64,000 nt of DNA from Sulfurovum sp. FS08-3 (GTDB lineage Bacteria; Campylobacterota; Campylobacteria; Campylobacterales; Sulfurovaceae): positions 260,994 to 324,993 of the forward strand of contig JQIS01000009.1 in NCBI GenBank assembly GCA_000830175.1. The letters are read 5' to 3'. The notes beneath the pieces are model-generated. The model had not been told where the DNA came from and did not search any database. It was given only the letters and a program-made list of their open reading frames with translations. Positions 8,401-17,422 of the stretch are shown here, piece after piece. Position 1 is the stretch's first letter; each line of letters starts with the position of its first letter. The position numbers and the translations under genes were made by a program.

Positions 8401-8500
8401 GTAGGTTTGGCAGTGCCAAACGCCAAAAGGAGTGGATAGAGAAACGACCATGAACTAAATCCCACATTTTGACTTAGGCGTTTGGCAGTGCCAAACCTAC
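8401..8500. repeat. Paired 24-base palindromic repeats in inverted orientation (REP/MITE-like)
   Basis: The 24 bases at 8401-8424 and at 8477-8500 are reverse complements of each other except for the central base. Each copy is itself nearly palindromic around GTTTGGCAGTGCCAAAC, so each can form its own hairpin, and both can pair to enclose 52 bases. This is the layout of a REP/BIME pair or a miniature mobile element. It separates the small secreted ORF from the nonsense-mutated antitoxin, at the place where a toxin gene would be expected. I found no other copy in the window. Confidence 0.75.
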
Positions 8501-8505
8501 GATAA

Positions 8506-8736
8506 CTAACGACCACTTTTCTCTCGCAATGCTTGATGAACATTTTCAAACTCAAAAAGCTCTACATCGCCCTCATCAAACTCTCGATGTCGCCTATCTA
8601 GCTCTTGCTTTTGCTACTCTTTGAGAGGAAGTTGTCGGTTTTCTCTAGCGATACTATCCCAAATAGACTCAACAAGCACTATTTTTTGACTCAGTTGCAA
8701 TTGATTAATATCTTGTAATGTATTTTCTACTACCAT
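8506..8736 (-). pseudogene. Addiction-module antitoxin gene with internal stop
   Basis: From ATG 8736 the frame reads VVENTLQDINQLQLSQKIV, then LVESIWDSIARE, then a TAG at 8614-8616 (codon 41), then continues in frame QKQELDRRHREFDEGD to a stop at 8506. Both halves fit the short 'addiction module protein' antitoxin family (TIGR02574/PF09720 type), where the sequence after LPL normally runs through to ELDRR. A single substitution (for example TGG or CAG to TAG) explains the break. Such antitoxins precede a RelE/ParE toxin. None follows here; the palindromic repeat pair begins six bases downstream. The module looks dead. Confidence 0.65.
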
Positions 8737-8762
8737 TTTGACTCCTTTGGTGTTATTGAAGC

Positions 8763-9119
8763 TTAGGATTTGTTGTCATAGGATAACTCATTGATAATAT
8801 TTTGAATATCTTCTTGCAATTTTGGGAAATGTTCTCGCAAAATCACTTCGATAATGTATTTGCTCACCCCCTCATAATCGTGTGCTATGTAGTTGCGTGT
8901 AAGGTAGCTCTCCTTAATGGGTAAGTAAGGGTATTTTTGTCGAGTTTCATAAGAGAGTTTATTTAATGTTTCACCTACTTGCATGATACACATAGTGACC
9001 GCATCAAACCCCATTTTGGAATTAAGTAGCTTTTCGATAGTGCCAAACTTAGCTTTATAGCTTAGGGCATCTTCTATTTTTTCGATGATAAATTCAAGGC
9101 GTTTGGTATCGCTAGACAT
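8763..9119 (-). CDS. hepT: HepT-like HEPN toxin
   Basis: This 118-residue helical protein carries RNYIAHDY, the RX4HXY catalytic motif of HEPN ribonucleases of the HepT (DUF86) group, near residues 79-86. HepT proteins pair with MntA nucleotidyltransferases; in the described system MntA adds AMP to a tyrosine of this motif and silences the RNase. The mntA gene overlaps its start by eight bases, the standard arrangement. Length and motif are complete, so the toxin looks functional. This is the only intact toxin-antitoxin pair of the first accessory region. Confidence 0.9.
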   Translation of the reverse strand: MSSDTKRLEFIIEKIEDALSYKAKFGTIEKLLNSKMGFDAVTMCIMQVGETLNKLSYETRQKYPYLPIKESYLTRNYIAHDYEGVSKYIIEVILREHFPKLQEDIQNIINELSYDNKS

Positions 9120-9423
9120 AGATTATGCTCTCTTTGATGGCTTTTTGGAGTGTTTGGTTGTTGCTATCACTCGTAGCCAAATCGACTTTGGGGATGCCCA
9201 GTGTGGTTTGAATATCTTGCTTGATTTTCTCAATCTCCACAATCGCACCCCACCCTCCGTATCGATGAATAAAGCTTTTATCAACACTATAGACAATATC
9301 TATATCGCTTTGAAGGGTCTGCTCTTCTCGTGCATAGCTACCAAAAACACCCACGATATAAAAACCAATATTTTGGTATTTGTTTTTGAGTTGTTTGAGT
9401 TGAGTTAAAACAGTGGCTTTCAT
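9112..9423 (-). CDS. mntA: MntA-like nucleotidyltransferase antitoxin
   Basis: This 103-residue protein has the minimal nucleotidyltransferase motif GSX10DXD (GSYAREEQTLQSDID, about residues 28-42), with the third carboxylate likely in KVDLA. The family AMPylates and neutralises HepT toxins. It lies upstream of hepT on the same strand with an eight-base overlap. A GAGAG-type ribosome binding site lies just upstream of the ATG at 9423. A second, degraded copy of this kind of pair is present at 61.7-62.2 kb. Confidence 0.88.
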   Translation of the reverse strand: MKATVLTQLKQLKNKYQNIGFYIVGVFGSYAREEQTLQSDIDIVYSVDKSFIHRYGGWGAIVEIEKIKQDIQTTLGIPKVDLATSDSNNQTLQKAIKESIIYV

Positions 9424-9450
9424 TGCTCTCTCCTTTGGTGCTATTATACT

Positions 9451-10056
9451 CTAACTTTTATGGATATGAATGGTGTTGCCATTTCCTATGAGTGCTACAC
9501 CGCTGTTGTCGCCGTTGATGGAGATGGTTGTTTGAGAGGAGGTTTGGTTTTCGATGGTGTAGTCACACGGTTTGTCGATGATGATGGTTTCAAAGTAGTC
9601 AAAGTAGGAGTTGATACCTTGGTTGGTTTTGAGATTGGCAAGTTTTTCACCGCCTATGGTGATGAGCTTAAGCCGTCCGTTGGCTTGGTCTAGGATAGCA
9701 CGCATCAATTTGGCAAAATCATCCAAATGCAAATCGTTTTCAAAATCGGTCACAAGCAAAAAGGTATCCTCTCGTGAGCTATTGATGAGATCAATAATAT
9801 CTTTTTTGATACGATGAGGGTTGGTAGCACGAGAGCGAAAGAGTTGGGCTATCTCCTCAAAATACTCCTCTTTGGTCATATCATCGGTGGGCAAACCCAG
9901 ATGATAGATAATGGCGTAGTACTCATAGGCTTTGTGTTTGATGGCGTTGATGTAGGATAAGCGATTGATTCCGCTTTGGGCAATAAGCATAAGCGGTACA
10001 GGGTTGGGCTTGGAGAGGTGTAGAAAAAAGGTTTCGATGGGGTTATTTTGCATCAA
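9451..10056 (-). CDS. Unrecognised protein coupled to the FtsH-like ATPase
   Basis: The 201-residue protein begins with a P-loop-like but degenerate stretch (LMLIAQSGINRLSYINAI, about residues 22-39) and a Walker-B-like strand (FLLVTDFEND, about residues 98-107). It ends in a glycine/asparagine-rich repeat (SINGDNSGVALIGNGNTI) that may form beta turns. It could be a nucleotide-free AAA-like adaptor. Its start overlaps the end of the FtsH-like gene by four bases, so the two are translationally coupled and probably act together. I do not recognise a named family. H. pylori has, as I recall, a hypothetical gene at the matching position. Confidence 0.7.
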   Translation of the reverse strand: MMQNNPIETFFLHLSKPNPVPLMLIAQSGINRLSYINAIKHKAYEYYAIIYHLGLPTDDMTKEEYFEEIAQLFRSRATNPHRIKKDIIDLINSSREDTFLLVTDFENDLHLDDFAKLMRAILDQANGRLKLITIGGEKLANLKTNQGINSYFDYFETIIIDKPCDYTIENQTSSQTTISINGDNSGVALIGNGNTIHIHKS

Positions 10057-11726
10057 AACACCTCCCGTAGTATCTCTTTGACTTTGGATTGGTCGATGTT
10101 TTCGTAGCGTAGCATATAGGTCGTGACTCTATCGAGTACCGTATCAAGCTTGGCTATGAGTTCTTCTATCTCTTGGGTAAGTTCACGATAAATTTCCTCT
10201 TTGGCTTGTGTTGTGGTATTGAAGTGTTCGCCCATGGAGTATCTATCGTAAATATCATCGATAATAGTTTTGGCTCTTTTGATATCCTCTTGAGCGTTGG
10301 TAAATTTATCGTGGTAGTGCTTTTGGGTGGCGATTGCACCTGCAATAAAGATTTTGGCACGGTCGAGGATTTGAGTGCGTGAGAGTATCTCCACATCGTG
10401 TTCGATGAGCTTGGTAGTGACAATGCCGATTTTGTCAAACTCCACATCGTACCATGTCGCCACAATGGCTTTGGCGGATTGGTAGAGGGCTTGAAGCTCT
10501 CGCTCTTTGTAGCTAAGCGATTTGATTTTTTTGCGTCCATTGACAACCTTTTCACGAATGGCTTCAAAATCATCATCGCTGATACTCTCTCGCCCTTGCT
10601 TGATAGCATAAAGCCCCGCTTCATTGACCAGTGTTGCCAGTGAGGCGTTACTAAGTCCTACCGTGACACGTGCCAATTGTTCTATATCGACATCGTGTTT
10701 TTTATTGGCAAGGTAGAGTTCGAGTACTTTTTGACGATCCTCCATATCGGGCAAGGAGATTTCGACTCGTCTATCAAATCGCCCCGAACGAAGCAAGGCA
10801 CTATCGATGGATTCAAGGTTATTGGTAGCCCCTATCACCATCACTCCCGAACTATCCTCAAATCCGTCCATCTCCGTAAGCAGTTGATTGAGCGTAGCCT
10901 CTCGTTCGTCGTTGCGATGCTCTCCTCGTTTTTTGCCCACGGCATCAATCTCATCGATAAAGATAATGCTAGGAGCTTGGCGTTTGGCCTCTTTGAAAAG
11001 CTCTTTGACTCTCGAAGCCCCTACGCCCACATAGATATGCACAAATGATGCCCCGCTTTGATAGAAAAAAGGGACATTTGCCTCTCCTGCTACGGCTTTG
11101 GCGATGTAGGTTTTGCCCACCCCTGGAGGTCCTACGAGCAGTACACCTTTGGGGAGTTTGATGTGAAGTTTGGTGTATTTGTGGGGCGATTTCAAAAAAT
11201 CAATAATCTCACTAAGCTCCTCTTTTGCCTCGCTAATCCCTGCAATATCCTTAAAGCCAATATCGGATTGGATAGAGTAGATTTTGGGTGTCTCACTGGG
11301 AGTCTCTTGGGTTTGAAGCTCTTTGGGTGATACGATGGGTTTTTCTTGCCACTGCTTTGGGTATCGCTCTTTTTTGATAAGATAAATGACCAAAAGCAAT
11401 ACAAAAAGAGCCAATAGGGTGTAGTAGATTGTGCTTCTATCCCATCGTATTTCAACTTTGTATTGACGGTACAAGAAGTTATTGTCAATAGCATCTTTGA
11501 CTATCTTGTACGCTCTTTTGTCGGTAAAGAAGTAGAAATACTCCTTATCTTGCAAGACGCTTACTACAGCGTTTTGTTTGATAAGCTTATCGGCTTCTTG
11601 GAGGGTAATGACGTTGGATCGATCACGCAACGCCGAATAGAGCAAGAGTATCACTAAAAGCACCAAAAGGGCGATAATGGCTTTGATATTTTTTTCTATC
11701 TTAAAGTGTTGCACGATTGGTTGCAT
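10053..11726 (-). CDS. FtsH-like membrane AAA ATPase lacking the protease motif
   Basis: The 557-residue protein has two transmembrane segments (about residues 13-30 and 104-122) flanking a small periplasmic domain, then an FtsH-type AAA module with Walker A GPPGVGKT, Walker [12 protein letters not shown] and the second region of homology [10 protein letters not shown]. The C-terminal domain aligns with the FtsH protease domain. However, where FtsH has the zinc-binding HEXXH, this protein reads YQSAKAIVA, so the catalytic Glu and both His are absent. It is probably an unfoldase or extractor without proteolysis. It lies between mtaB and its partner gene in a Campylobacterota-typical order. Active FtsH must be encoded elsewhere. 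Confidence 0.88.
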   Translation of the reverse strand: MQPIVQHFKIEKNIKAIIALLVLLVILLLYSALRDRSNVITLQEADKLIKQNAVVSVLQDKEYFYFFTDKRAYKIVKDAIDNNFLYRQYKVEIRWDRSTIYYTLLALFVLLLVIYLIKKERYPKQWQEKPIVSPKELQTQETPSETPKIYSIQSDIGFKDIAGISEAKEELSEIIDFLKSPHKYTKLHIKLPKGVLLVGPPGVGKTYIAKAVAGEANVPFFYQSGASFVHIYVGVGASRVKELFKEAKRQAPSIIFIDEIDAVGKKRGEHRNDEREATLNQLLTEMDGFEDSSGVMVIGATNNLESIDSALLRSGRFDRRVEISLPDMEDRQKVLELYLANKKHDVDIEQLARVTVGLSNASLATLVNEAGLYAIKQGRESISDDDFEAIREKVVNGRKKIKSLSYKERELQALYQSAKAIVATWYDVEFDKIGIVTTKLIEHDVEILSRTQILDRAKIFIAGAIATQKHYHDKFTNAQEDIKRAKTIIDDIYDRYSMGEHFNTTTQAKEEIYRELTQEIEELIAKLDTVLDRVTTYMLRYENIDQSKVKEILREVF

Positions 11727-12951
11727 CTTCTACGCTAACCTCCTTCAAAAATTGCCACGTTGAGGCTAAATCCTCATTTTGGCTTGTGATTTCAACTCGA
11801 TTGAAGTATTGATCCAATCCTGCATAGACCCCTTTTTTGCCACTCTCTACCAATACCTCTAAGTTGTGTGCGTGTTGTTGTCTAAAGGCAAGGTTTTTTT
11901 GGGCGACGATTTGGACAAGCTCTTGGTGTCGGGCTTTGGCTATCTCCCCGCCAATGAGTGGTTTCATCGAAGCGGAGGGAGTATTGTCACGTTTGGAGTA
12001 GCGAAAAGCGTGGATATGCGTCAAAGGGAGTTGTTGGAGTCTCTCAATCGCCTCGTCCCATATTTGGCTTGTTTCGTGGGGATGGGCGACGATAAAATCT
12101 GTACCAATGGCGTAACCTTTTTGTGCTATCTCTTCAAGCAAGGCTCTATCGCTACTGTATCGATTGCGTCGGTTCATGATTTCAAGCATCCTATCGCTGG
12201 TGTGTTGCAAGGCGATATGGAGGTGTTTTGCCATAAAAGGCTCACTGAGGAGTTCTTTGAGTTCACTGTCAATTTGCATCGGTTCAAGTGAGCCGATACG
12301 AATACGCCTAACCCCTCGAATCAAAGCAATGCGTTGGATGAGTTTGGCGATAGAGGAGTGGGTATCTTTGCCGTAGCTTCCCACATTCGTCCCCGTCAAG
12401 ACAAACTCCCCAAAACCGTTACTAGCTAGTATGCCTATCTGTTCTAAGATGGTGGCTTGGGAGTGTGAACGTGCATTGCCTCTTACAAAAGGGATAATGC
12501 AATAGGAACAGCGAAAGTCACACCCCTCTTGAATCTTGATAAAAGCCCGACTTTTGCCTACAAACTCCGCTACGATAGAGTTGTCGATGTGGTTAATATC
12601 GCCCAATTCATAAAAGGGTTGAGGAGTCTTAAGTACACTGTTAATCGCCTCTTTTTGCGAGTGACCCATGACACCAAAAACCTTTTTTTGAGCCAAAAGC
12701 TCTTCGCCTTTGGAGAATGCTCCGCATCCCGCTAGAATAATTTTGGCATGAGGGTTGCTTTTTTTGATAGAGTTGATGTAGCTACGCACTGAACTATCGG
12801 CTCCATTGGTAACGGTACAGGAGTTGATGACGATAGTATTGGCTTCTTCTTCGCTACTAAGTCTGAAATCTTTGAGTTTGGAAATCATCACTTGGGTATC
12901 AAATTGATTGGTACGACACCCAAAGGTTTTGAAAAATACTTTATTGCTCAT
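11701..12951 (-). CDS. mtaB: tRNA t6A methylthiotransferase MtaB
   Basis: The chosen start (ATG 12951, MSNKVFFKTFGCRTNQ) gives 416 residues; the frame is open upstream but that part reads through mscS. The protein has the N-terminal UPF0004 domain with cysteines in FGCRT, NSCTV and AGCGAF, and the radical SAM motif CDFRCSYC followed by IIPFVRG. A C-terminal TRAM-like domain is short. MtaB/MiaB-type enzymes add a methylthio group to modified A37 of tRNA using two 4Fe-4S clusters. The MtaB subgroup is inferred from the QEGCDFRCSYC context. It overlaps both neighbours. Confidence 0.9.
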   Translation of the reverse strand: MSNKVFFKTFGCRTNQFDTQVMISKLKDFRLSSEEEANTIVINSCTVTNGADSSVRSYINSIKKSNPHAKIILAGCGAFSKGEELLAQKKVFGVMGHSQKEAINSVLKTPQPFYELGDINHIDNSIVAEFVGKSRAFIKIQEGCDFRCSYCIIPFVRGNARSHSQATILEQIGILASNGFGEFVLTGTNVGSYGKDTHSSIAKLIQRIALIRGVRRIRIGSLEPMQIDSELKELLSEPFMAKHLHIALQHTSDRMLEIMNRRNRYSSDRALLEEIAQKGYAIGTDFIVAHPHETSQIWDEAIERLQQLPLTHIHAFRYSKRDNTPSASMKPLIGGEIAKARHQELVQIVAQKNLAFRQQHAHNLEVLVESGKKGVYAGLDQYFNRVEITSQNEDLASTWQFLKEVSVEDATNRATL

Positions 12952-14641
12952 TATTTGAAGCCTTAGGGGGTTGATTGGAATCGAGGGGTTTGCATCCCGC
13001 TTGGCGTACGTTTTTGTCAATAAAGATCGATTGGGCGGGATAAGCCAGAGAGATATTGGGTTCTTTTTTGATTTGTTCCATAATCTCCATCGAGATAGTA
13101 CTGCGAAGCTTAAGAGTAGCAAAGGAGTTGGTAAGGTACCATGAGCTAATTTTAATACCATAGGTATCAAAAAAGGCAAAAATACGAGGTTCAACGTTGG
13201 TATTTTTGAGACTGTATTCACTTCTAAGAGCATTAAGCTGTTTACGGGTTATATCGGTATAGCCTTTGGAGTATTTTTTGGTTACCTCCTTGGCTATCGA
13301 CATGGCACGTTTCTCATCCGAATCAAAGGTGATAATAAAATCAATCCCATCCCATACGGTTTTGAGACCCGAGTGGGAGTAGTTGGATATCATTTCGGTG
13401 AAAATATAGTTATTGGGGATGAAAACAAAGCGTCCTGCTCTACGGTTTTCCATATAAGTTGTAAGGGTCACATCCTCTTGCATGGTCATGCGAAGGAGTG
13501 AAATATCAACAATATCACCCACATAGACCACACCGTTTCTATCAAATCTCACCCTATCACCGATACGAATCGAATCGCTCGTGACAAGCACAAACCATCC
13601 TAGCATATTCATAAACCAATCTTTCATGGCAATGGCAATACCCGCCGAAGCAAAACTAAGCACCGTAACCAAATAGGAGACATTTTCGATATAGCTAAAG
13701 AGCAACACAAGAATCAAAACGGTAAAAAAGAGCATATTAAGAGCTTTGTTGATACGATAAGCACGATCATCATCAAGCATATAGCGTCTAGTGAGAAGCT
13801 TGAGTATAACAAGTACAATCATAAAAAAGAAGATTGCCATTAATAATGTAAGGGTTTTTTGAATCTCTCTTTTGATTTCACTGTTGAGTTTGAGGTTAAT
13901 CTCTTCGATCTTTTTTTCATACACGTTTTTAGTGGTTTTAAAAATCTCCAAAAGCTCTTCAAAAGTCGTCAATTTGCGTTGCAGACCATTGAGTTGATTG
14001 TGATAGGTGTTTAGGCTTTGATTGGAGTCATCAAGCTCCATAATGCGTTGGAGTACTTGCATCTCTTCTTTGATTTTATTGACGATATGCTCAAGCGAAT
14101 CGTAACGCTCTTGATACTCTTTGCGGTCACTGTTGAGTGTTTTTTGATAAGAGATGGCATTGAGTATCGCAATGGGATTGCCTACGCTGGGAGTTTCTCC
14201 TATATCGTTGTGTTTAAGAATCTTCTCAAAAGGGTCTTTGTCGTACTCTTTGAGAAGTTGAAGTTTGCCCGATACGGTTCGTTGTTCGTTTTGCAAATCT
14301 TGAAGTTGTTTCTCTTGCTTGTTGGTAAGAGACTTCAGGTTTTCCAAACGTTTAATATCTTTTTCAATCAGTTCATTTTGAGCGATGAGTTTTTCGTAGG
14401 TGCGATAGTTGCTGTAGATTTTAAGCCAAATATTGTTTTCATTAATATCTTCATCAAGCTTGTTTTTCTCTTTGATAAGCTCCTCTTTTTCGATAATTTT
14501 TTGAGCCTCTTGAATCTGCGTCATACGCTTTTGGGCTATCTCATGGGCAAGAGTGGTGGTATTGGACTCTAAAACAACACTGCTGTTTTGGGCGTAGAGA
14601 CACAGTGTTGCAAAAGTGATAATCGTAAATACTCTTTTCAT
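12941..14641 (-). CDS. MscS-family mechanosensitive channel with coiled-coil N-terminus
   Basis: The 566-residue protein has a signal peptide (residues 1-16), about 230 residues of periplasmic coiled coil, then four or so transmembrane segments (about 265-370), and the MscS beta domain (DSIRIGDRVRF, DIVDISLLRM). A C-terminal domain follows. MscS proteins open under membrane tension to release osmolytes. The long periplasmic coiled coil resembles MscK-like forms, though shorter. The gene lies five bases after aroB and overlaps mtaB by 11 bases, so it is within one minus-strand operon. Confidence 0.85.
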   Translation of the reverse strand: MKRVFTIITFATLCLYAQNSSVVLESNTTTLAHEIAQKRMTQIQEAQKIIEKEELIKEKNKLDEDINENNIWLKIYSNYRTYEKLIAQNELIEKDIKRLENLKSLTNKQEKQLQDLQNEQRTVSGKLQLLKEYDKDPFEKILKHNDIGETPSVGNPIAILNAISYQKTLNSDRKEYQERYDSLEHIVNKIKEEMQVLQRIMELDDSNQSLNTYHNQLNGLQRKLTTFEELLEIFKTTKNVYEKKIEEINLKLNSEIKREIQKTLTLLMAIFFFMIVLVILKLLTRRYMLDDDRAYRINKALNMLFFTVLILVLLFSYIENVSYLVTVLSFASAGIAIAMKDWFMNMLGWFVLVTSDSIRIGDRVRFDRNGVVYVGDIVDISLLRMTMQEDVTLTTYMENRRAGRFVFIPNNYIFTEMISNYSHSGLKTVWDGIDFIITFDSDEKRAMSIAKEVTKKYSKGYTDITRKQLNALRSEYSLKNTNVEPRIFAFFDTYGIKISSWYLTNSFATLKLRSTISMEIMEQIKKEPNISLAYPAQSIFIDKNVRQAGCKPLDSNQPPKASNNEQ

Positions 14642-14646
14642 CTATC

Positions 14647-15693
14647 TTATACAAACCTCTTGAGGACTTTTTTGATGCTTGTGGCATCAATATCGGATTT
14701 AATGATATGCGTTCCTATTGCACCATTGGGAAGAATAAACGTGAGGGTATTGTTGGCACTCTTTTTATCCAAAAAGAAATGCTCATAAAATCTATCACTA
14801 TCTTCAATTTTATAGGTTGTGGGCAACTTGAAGCGTTTTAATAGTTTGGCAATCTTAAGAGCATCATCAAGGCTAAGAAGTCCCAATTCAAGGGCAAGTT
14901 CATTGGCCATCATCATTCCAATAGCCACGGCTTCACCGTGTAGATAGGTGGTGTAGTCTGTTTCGTTTTCAATCACATGGGCAAAGGTATGACCGTAGTT
15001 GAGTACCGCTCGAATACCTTGCTCTTTCTCATCCTCATTGACCACTTGGGCTTTGAGTTCGACGCAACGTTTGATAAAGCTTTTGAGTACCGTAGGGTCA
15101 CTCATCTCTTCGTGATAGATAGCATCAAAAAAATCCCTATCAAACATCACCGCCATCTTAATCATCTCAGCTACTCCCGCTGCAAACTCACGAGGCGGAA
15201 GTGTCTCTAAAAATTGTGTATCGATATAGACCGCACGAGGTTGGTAAAAAGCTCCGATGAGATTTTTGCCATAGGCATTATTGACTCCTGTTTTTCCTCC
15301 TACACTTGCATCGACTTGTGCCAAAAGTGTTGTGGGGATTTGCACAAAATCGATACCTCTTTGATATAAACTTGCACAAAAACCTGTCATATCGCCAATC
15401 ACTCCACCCCCTAGGGCAATGAGTGTCGATTTTCTATCCAAACGGTATGCAAAAAGTTGATTTAAAATCTCTTCAACCGTTGCAAGATTTTTATACTCCT
15501 CACCATCTTTGATTGTCACTACATTGAGCTTCGGGGCTTTAATGTGGCTCAAAACCCTCTCAAGATGGAGTGGAGCAATCGTCTCATTGGTAATAATGGC
15601 TACTTTGTGTGCAAACTCCAAATGGGGCAGGGTATCAATAGTAATAGTGTAGTGTATATCGTTGGCATGGACTAAATGAATGGGTACGGTCAT
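14647..15693 (-). CDS. aroB: 3-dehydroquinate synthase
   Basis: The 348-residue protein has the AroB NAD-binding motif (ALGGGVIGDMTGF, about residues 92-104) and the metal-binding residues in GVAEMIKM, LNYGHTFAHVIE and YLHGEAVAIGM. AroB converts DAHP to 3-dehydroquinate in the shikimate pathway. Length is normal for the family. It is the first gene of the run aroB-mscS-mtaB-ftsH-like-partner. Codon use matches the core genes around it. Confidence 0.96.
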   Translation of the reverse strand: MTVPIHLVHANDIHYTITIDTLPHLEFAHKVAIITNETIAPLHLERVLSHIKAPKLNVVTIKDGEEYKNLATVEEILNQLFAYRLDRKSTLIALGGGVIGDMTGFCASLYQRGIDFVQIPTTLLAQVDASVGGKTGVNNAYGKNLIGAFYQPRAVYIDTQFLETLPPREFAAGVAEMIKMAVMFDRDFFDAIYHEEMSDPTVLKSFIKRCVELKAQVVNEDEKEQGIRAVLNYGHTFAHVIENETDYTTYLHGEAVAIGMMMANELALELGLLSLDDALKIAKLLKRFKLPTTYKIEDSDRFYEHFFLDKKSANNTLTFILPNGAIGTHIIKSDIDATSIKKVLKRFV

Positions 15694-15798
15694 AGTGAAA
15701 TTAGCCTTAAATTTAAGTTGATTTTAGAGGCTATTTTACTTAAATGTTGATTATAGATAACTTGAATAGAGGATATTAGCAGAAATTTAAAAGGGTAC

Positions 15799-15820
15799 TG
15801 TAGCCCCCAAAGGGCTTACA
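15799..15820 (-). terminator. Rho-independent-like terminator after slyD
   Basis: On the minus strand, immediately after the slyD stop, TGTAAGCCC and GGGCTACA form a GC-rich stem with one bulged A and a short loop. It is followed by CCTTTTAAATTT, a T-rich tract. Position and shape fit the end of the tolB-pal-cpoB-slyD operon. Confidence 0.6.
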
Positions 15821-15821
15821 G

Positions 15822-16388
15822 TTAGTGGCTACAACATCCGCCACCGTGTCCGTGGTGTCCGTGGTCATGATGATCGTGCGTTCCACAGCTTCCACCGCCA
15901 CAGCATCCGCCACCACTTCCTTCGATTTCACCGCTTAAAGCTTCATCTACGGTTGCCTCTCGACAATCAAGAATGCTTACGCTAAACATCAAATCTTTTC
16001 CTGCCAAAGGGTGATTGTGGTCAATAGTAACTTGAGTATCATCAAAAGATTGAACCGTCACTTGAATGGTTTGACCCCCTTCACCTTGACCGTATAAAAC
16101 CATTCCCTCTTTGAGTTCAATCCTATTGAATTGATCAATAGGGAGTGTTTCAACTTCCTCAGGGTTGTATTCACCGTAAGCTTCATGAGCCTTAATGAGC
16201 ATATCACCGCTTTGACCTTTTTTCATCCCTACCAATGCTTTTTCCAACCCAATAATGATATGGTTGTGACCTGTAATAAACTCCAATGGAGCTTGATCTC
16301 TGTTGCTATCAATCACTTCACTGTGACCTGCTTGGGTCACTTGATATGAAATTGAAACCACACTGTTTTTATCTTCTACGATTGACAT
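15822..16388 (-). CDS. slyD: SlyD-like FKBP peptidyl-prolyl isomerase with metal-binding tail
   Basis: The 188-residue protein has an FKBP domain interrupted by an IF (insert-in-flap) chaperone domain, as in SlyD: EFITGHNHIIIGLEKALVGM and then DHNHPLAGKDLMFSV. The last 30 residues are almost only Gly, Cys and His (GGGCCGGGSCGTHDHHDHGH and on), a nickel or zinc binding tail. SlyD isomerises prolines and delivers nickel to hydrogenase or urease maturation in related bacteria. It closes the tol operon. A hydrogenase role fits the presence of hydrogenase genes in this genome but is inference. Confidence 0.92.
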   Translation of the reverse strand: MSIVEDKNSVVSISYQVTQAGHSEVIDSNRDQAPLEFITGHNHIIIGLEKALVGMKKGQSGDMLIKAHEAYGEYNPEEVETLPIDQFNRIELKEGMVLYGQGEGGQTIQVTVQSFDDTQVTIDHNHPLAGKDLMFSVSILDCREATVDEALSGEIEGSGGGCCGGGSCGTHDHHDHGHHGHGGGCCSH

Positions 16389-16449
16389 ATTTTTATTTCT
16401 CCGTTATTTGTAGTAGAGGCTATTGTACCTATAATAGCTGAATGTAATC

Positions 16450-17403
16450 TTATTGTAGCTTCTCTAATCTGATTTTTGCAATCGAAACACTGCTACTATC
16501 GGAGTACTCATTGACGATTTTGCGATAGAATTTAATCGCTTCGCTCTTTTGGTCGCTTTTTTCCAATGATATGGCACTGTGAAGCAAGAGTGTGTGCATA
16601 TAAGAGGCTTTAGGGTAGAGTTTGGCACTCTTTTTAAAATAATAAATCGCATCTTCGTAGCGTTTGGAAAAGTAGGCAATCTCTCCCAAATAGTAACTCG
16701 TTGGTGCGACTTTGAACTCCTCTTTTTCAAGCTTGACAAAGATAGTTTTGGCTTGATCGTACTCTTTTTTATTGTAGAGTCGTACCGCCAAAGCATATTG
16801 TGAAGCGTTTGAGCCATCTGCGGGGGTATCGTGTGTGCTTGGTGGAGCATCGTTGATGGTCACAGGTTTACTGCTTTGATCCTCATCAAATACACGAGGC
16901 GTTACGACCTCTTCATTATCGCTCTCTTCAACATCCTCATTGGATTCTCTATAGATACGCTCTTTGGGTGCTTTCTCCTCAACGGGTTCACTGCTCTCTA
17001 AATCTGACTCAATGGTTTCATCCTTGGGAGGCTTTTTGCGTTTGATAGGCTCAAACTCCTCGCTCTCAACCTCTTCATTATACTCATCTTTGAGATTCTC
17101 CAATGCTCTTTTGAGTTCCGCCTTGGAGACATAGTTTTCGTTGATATTATCTACCATTTTGCCCAAACGACGAATAAGTTCTTCGTCGGAGTAGGGACTT
17201 CCTTTGCCACCGCTTCGGTTTTCTCGCAACTCATTAATGGTTTGTGCCATCCCCTCTACGATACGTGTAAGCCCATCGATACGCTCTTTTTGTTGTGCCA
17301 ACTTATATTTAAGTGTCTCGACATTTTCATCGCTATAGTTTTCTCCAAAAAGCAAACAAGAGGCTATTAATGAAGATACAATAATCGTTTTTACAGGTCT
17401 CAT
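16450..17403 (-). CDS. cpoB: Cell division coordinator CpoB (YbgF) with TPR repeats
   Basis: The 317-residue protein has a signal peptide (residues 1-20), an N-terminal coiled coil (about 25-65), a long acidic linker rich in E, S and P, and three TPR-like repeats over the last 120 residues (ALAVRLYNKKEYDQAKTIF and following). This matches CpoB/YbgF, which links Tol-Pal to septal peptidoglycan synthesis. It follows pal at the end of the tol cluster. The acidic linker is longer than in E. coli CpoB. Confidence 0.88.
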   Translation of the reverse strand: MRPVKTIIVSSLIASCLLFGENYSDENVETLKYKLAQQKERIDGLTRIVEGMAQTINELRENRSGGKGSPYSDEELIRRLGKMVDNINENYVSKAELKRALENLKDEYNEEVESEEFEPIKRKKPPKDETIESDLESSEPVEEKAPKERIYRESNEDVEESDNEEVVTPRVFDEDQSSKPVTINDAPPSTHDTPADGSNASQYALAVRLYNKKEYDQAKTIFVKLEKEEFKVAPTSYYLGEIAYFSKRYEDAIYYFKKSAKLYPKASYMHTLLLHSAISLEKSDQKSEAIKFYRKIVNEYSDSSSVSIAKIRLEKLQ

Positions 17404-17422
17404 ATCGCCTCCTTAGTGCGTT

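Noticed and set aside
12952-13233. Longer N-terminus for mtaB
   Set aside because: The extra 94 residues lie entirely over mscS and do not resemble the UPF0004 domain; the ATG at 12951 begins the conserved domain.
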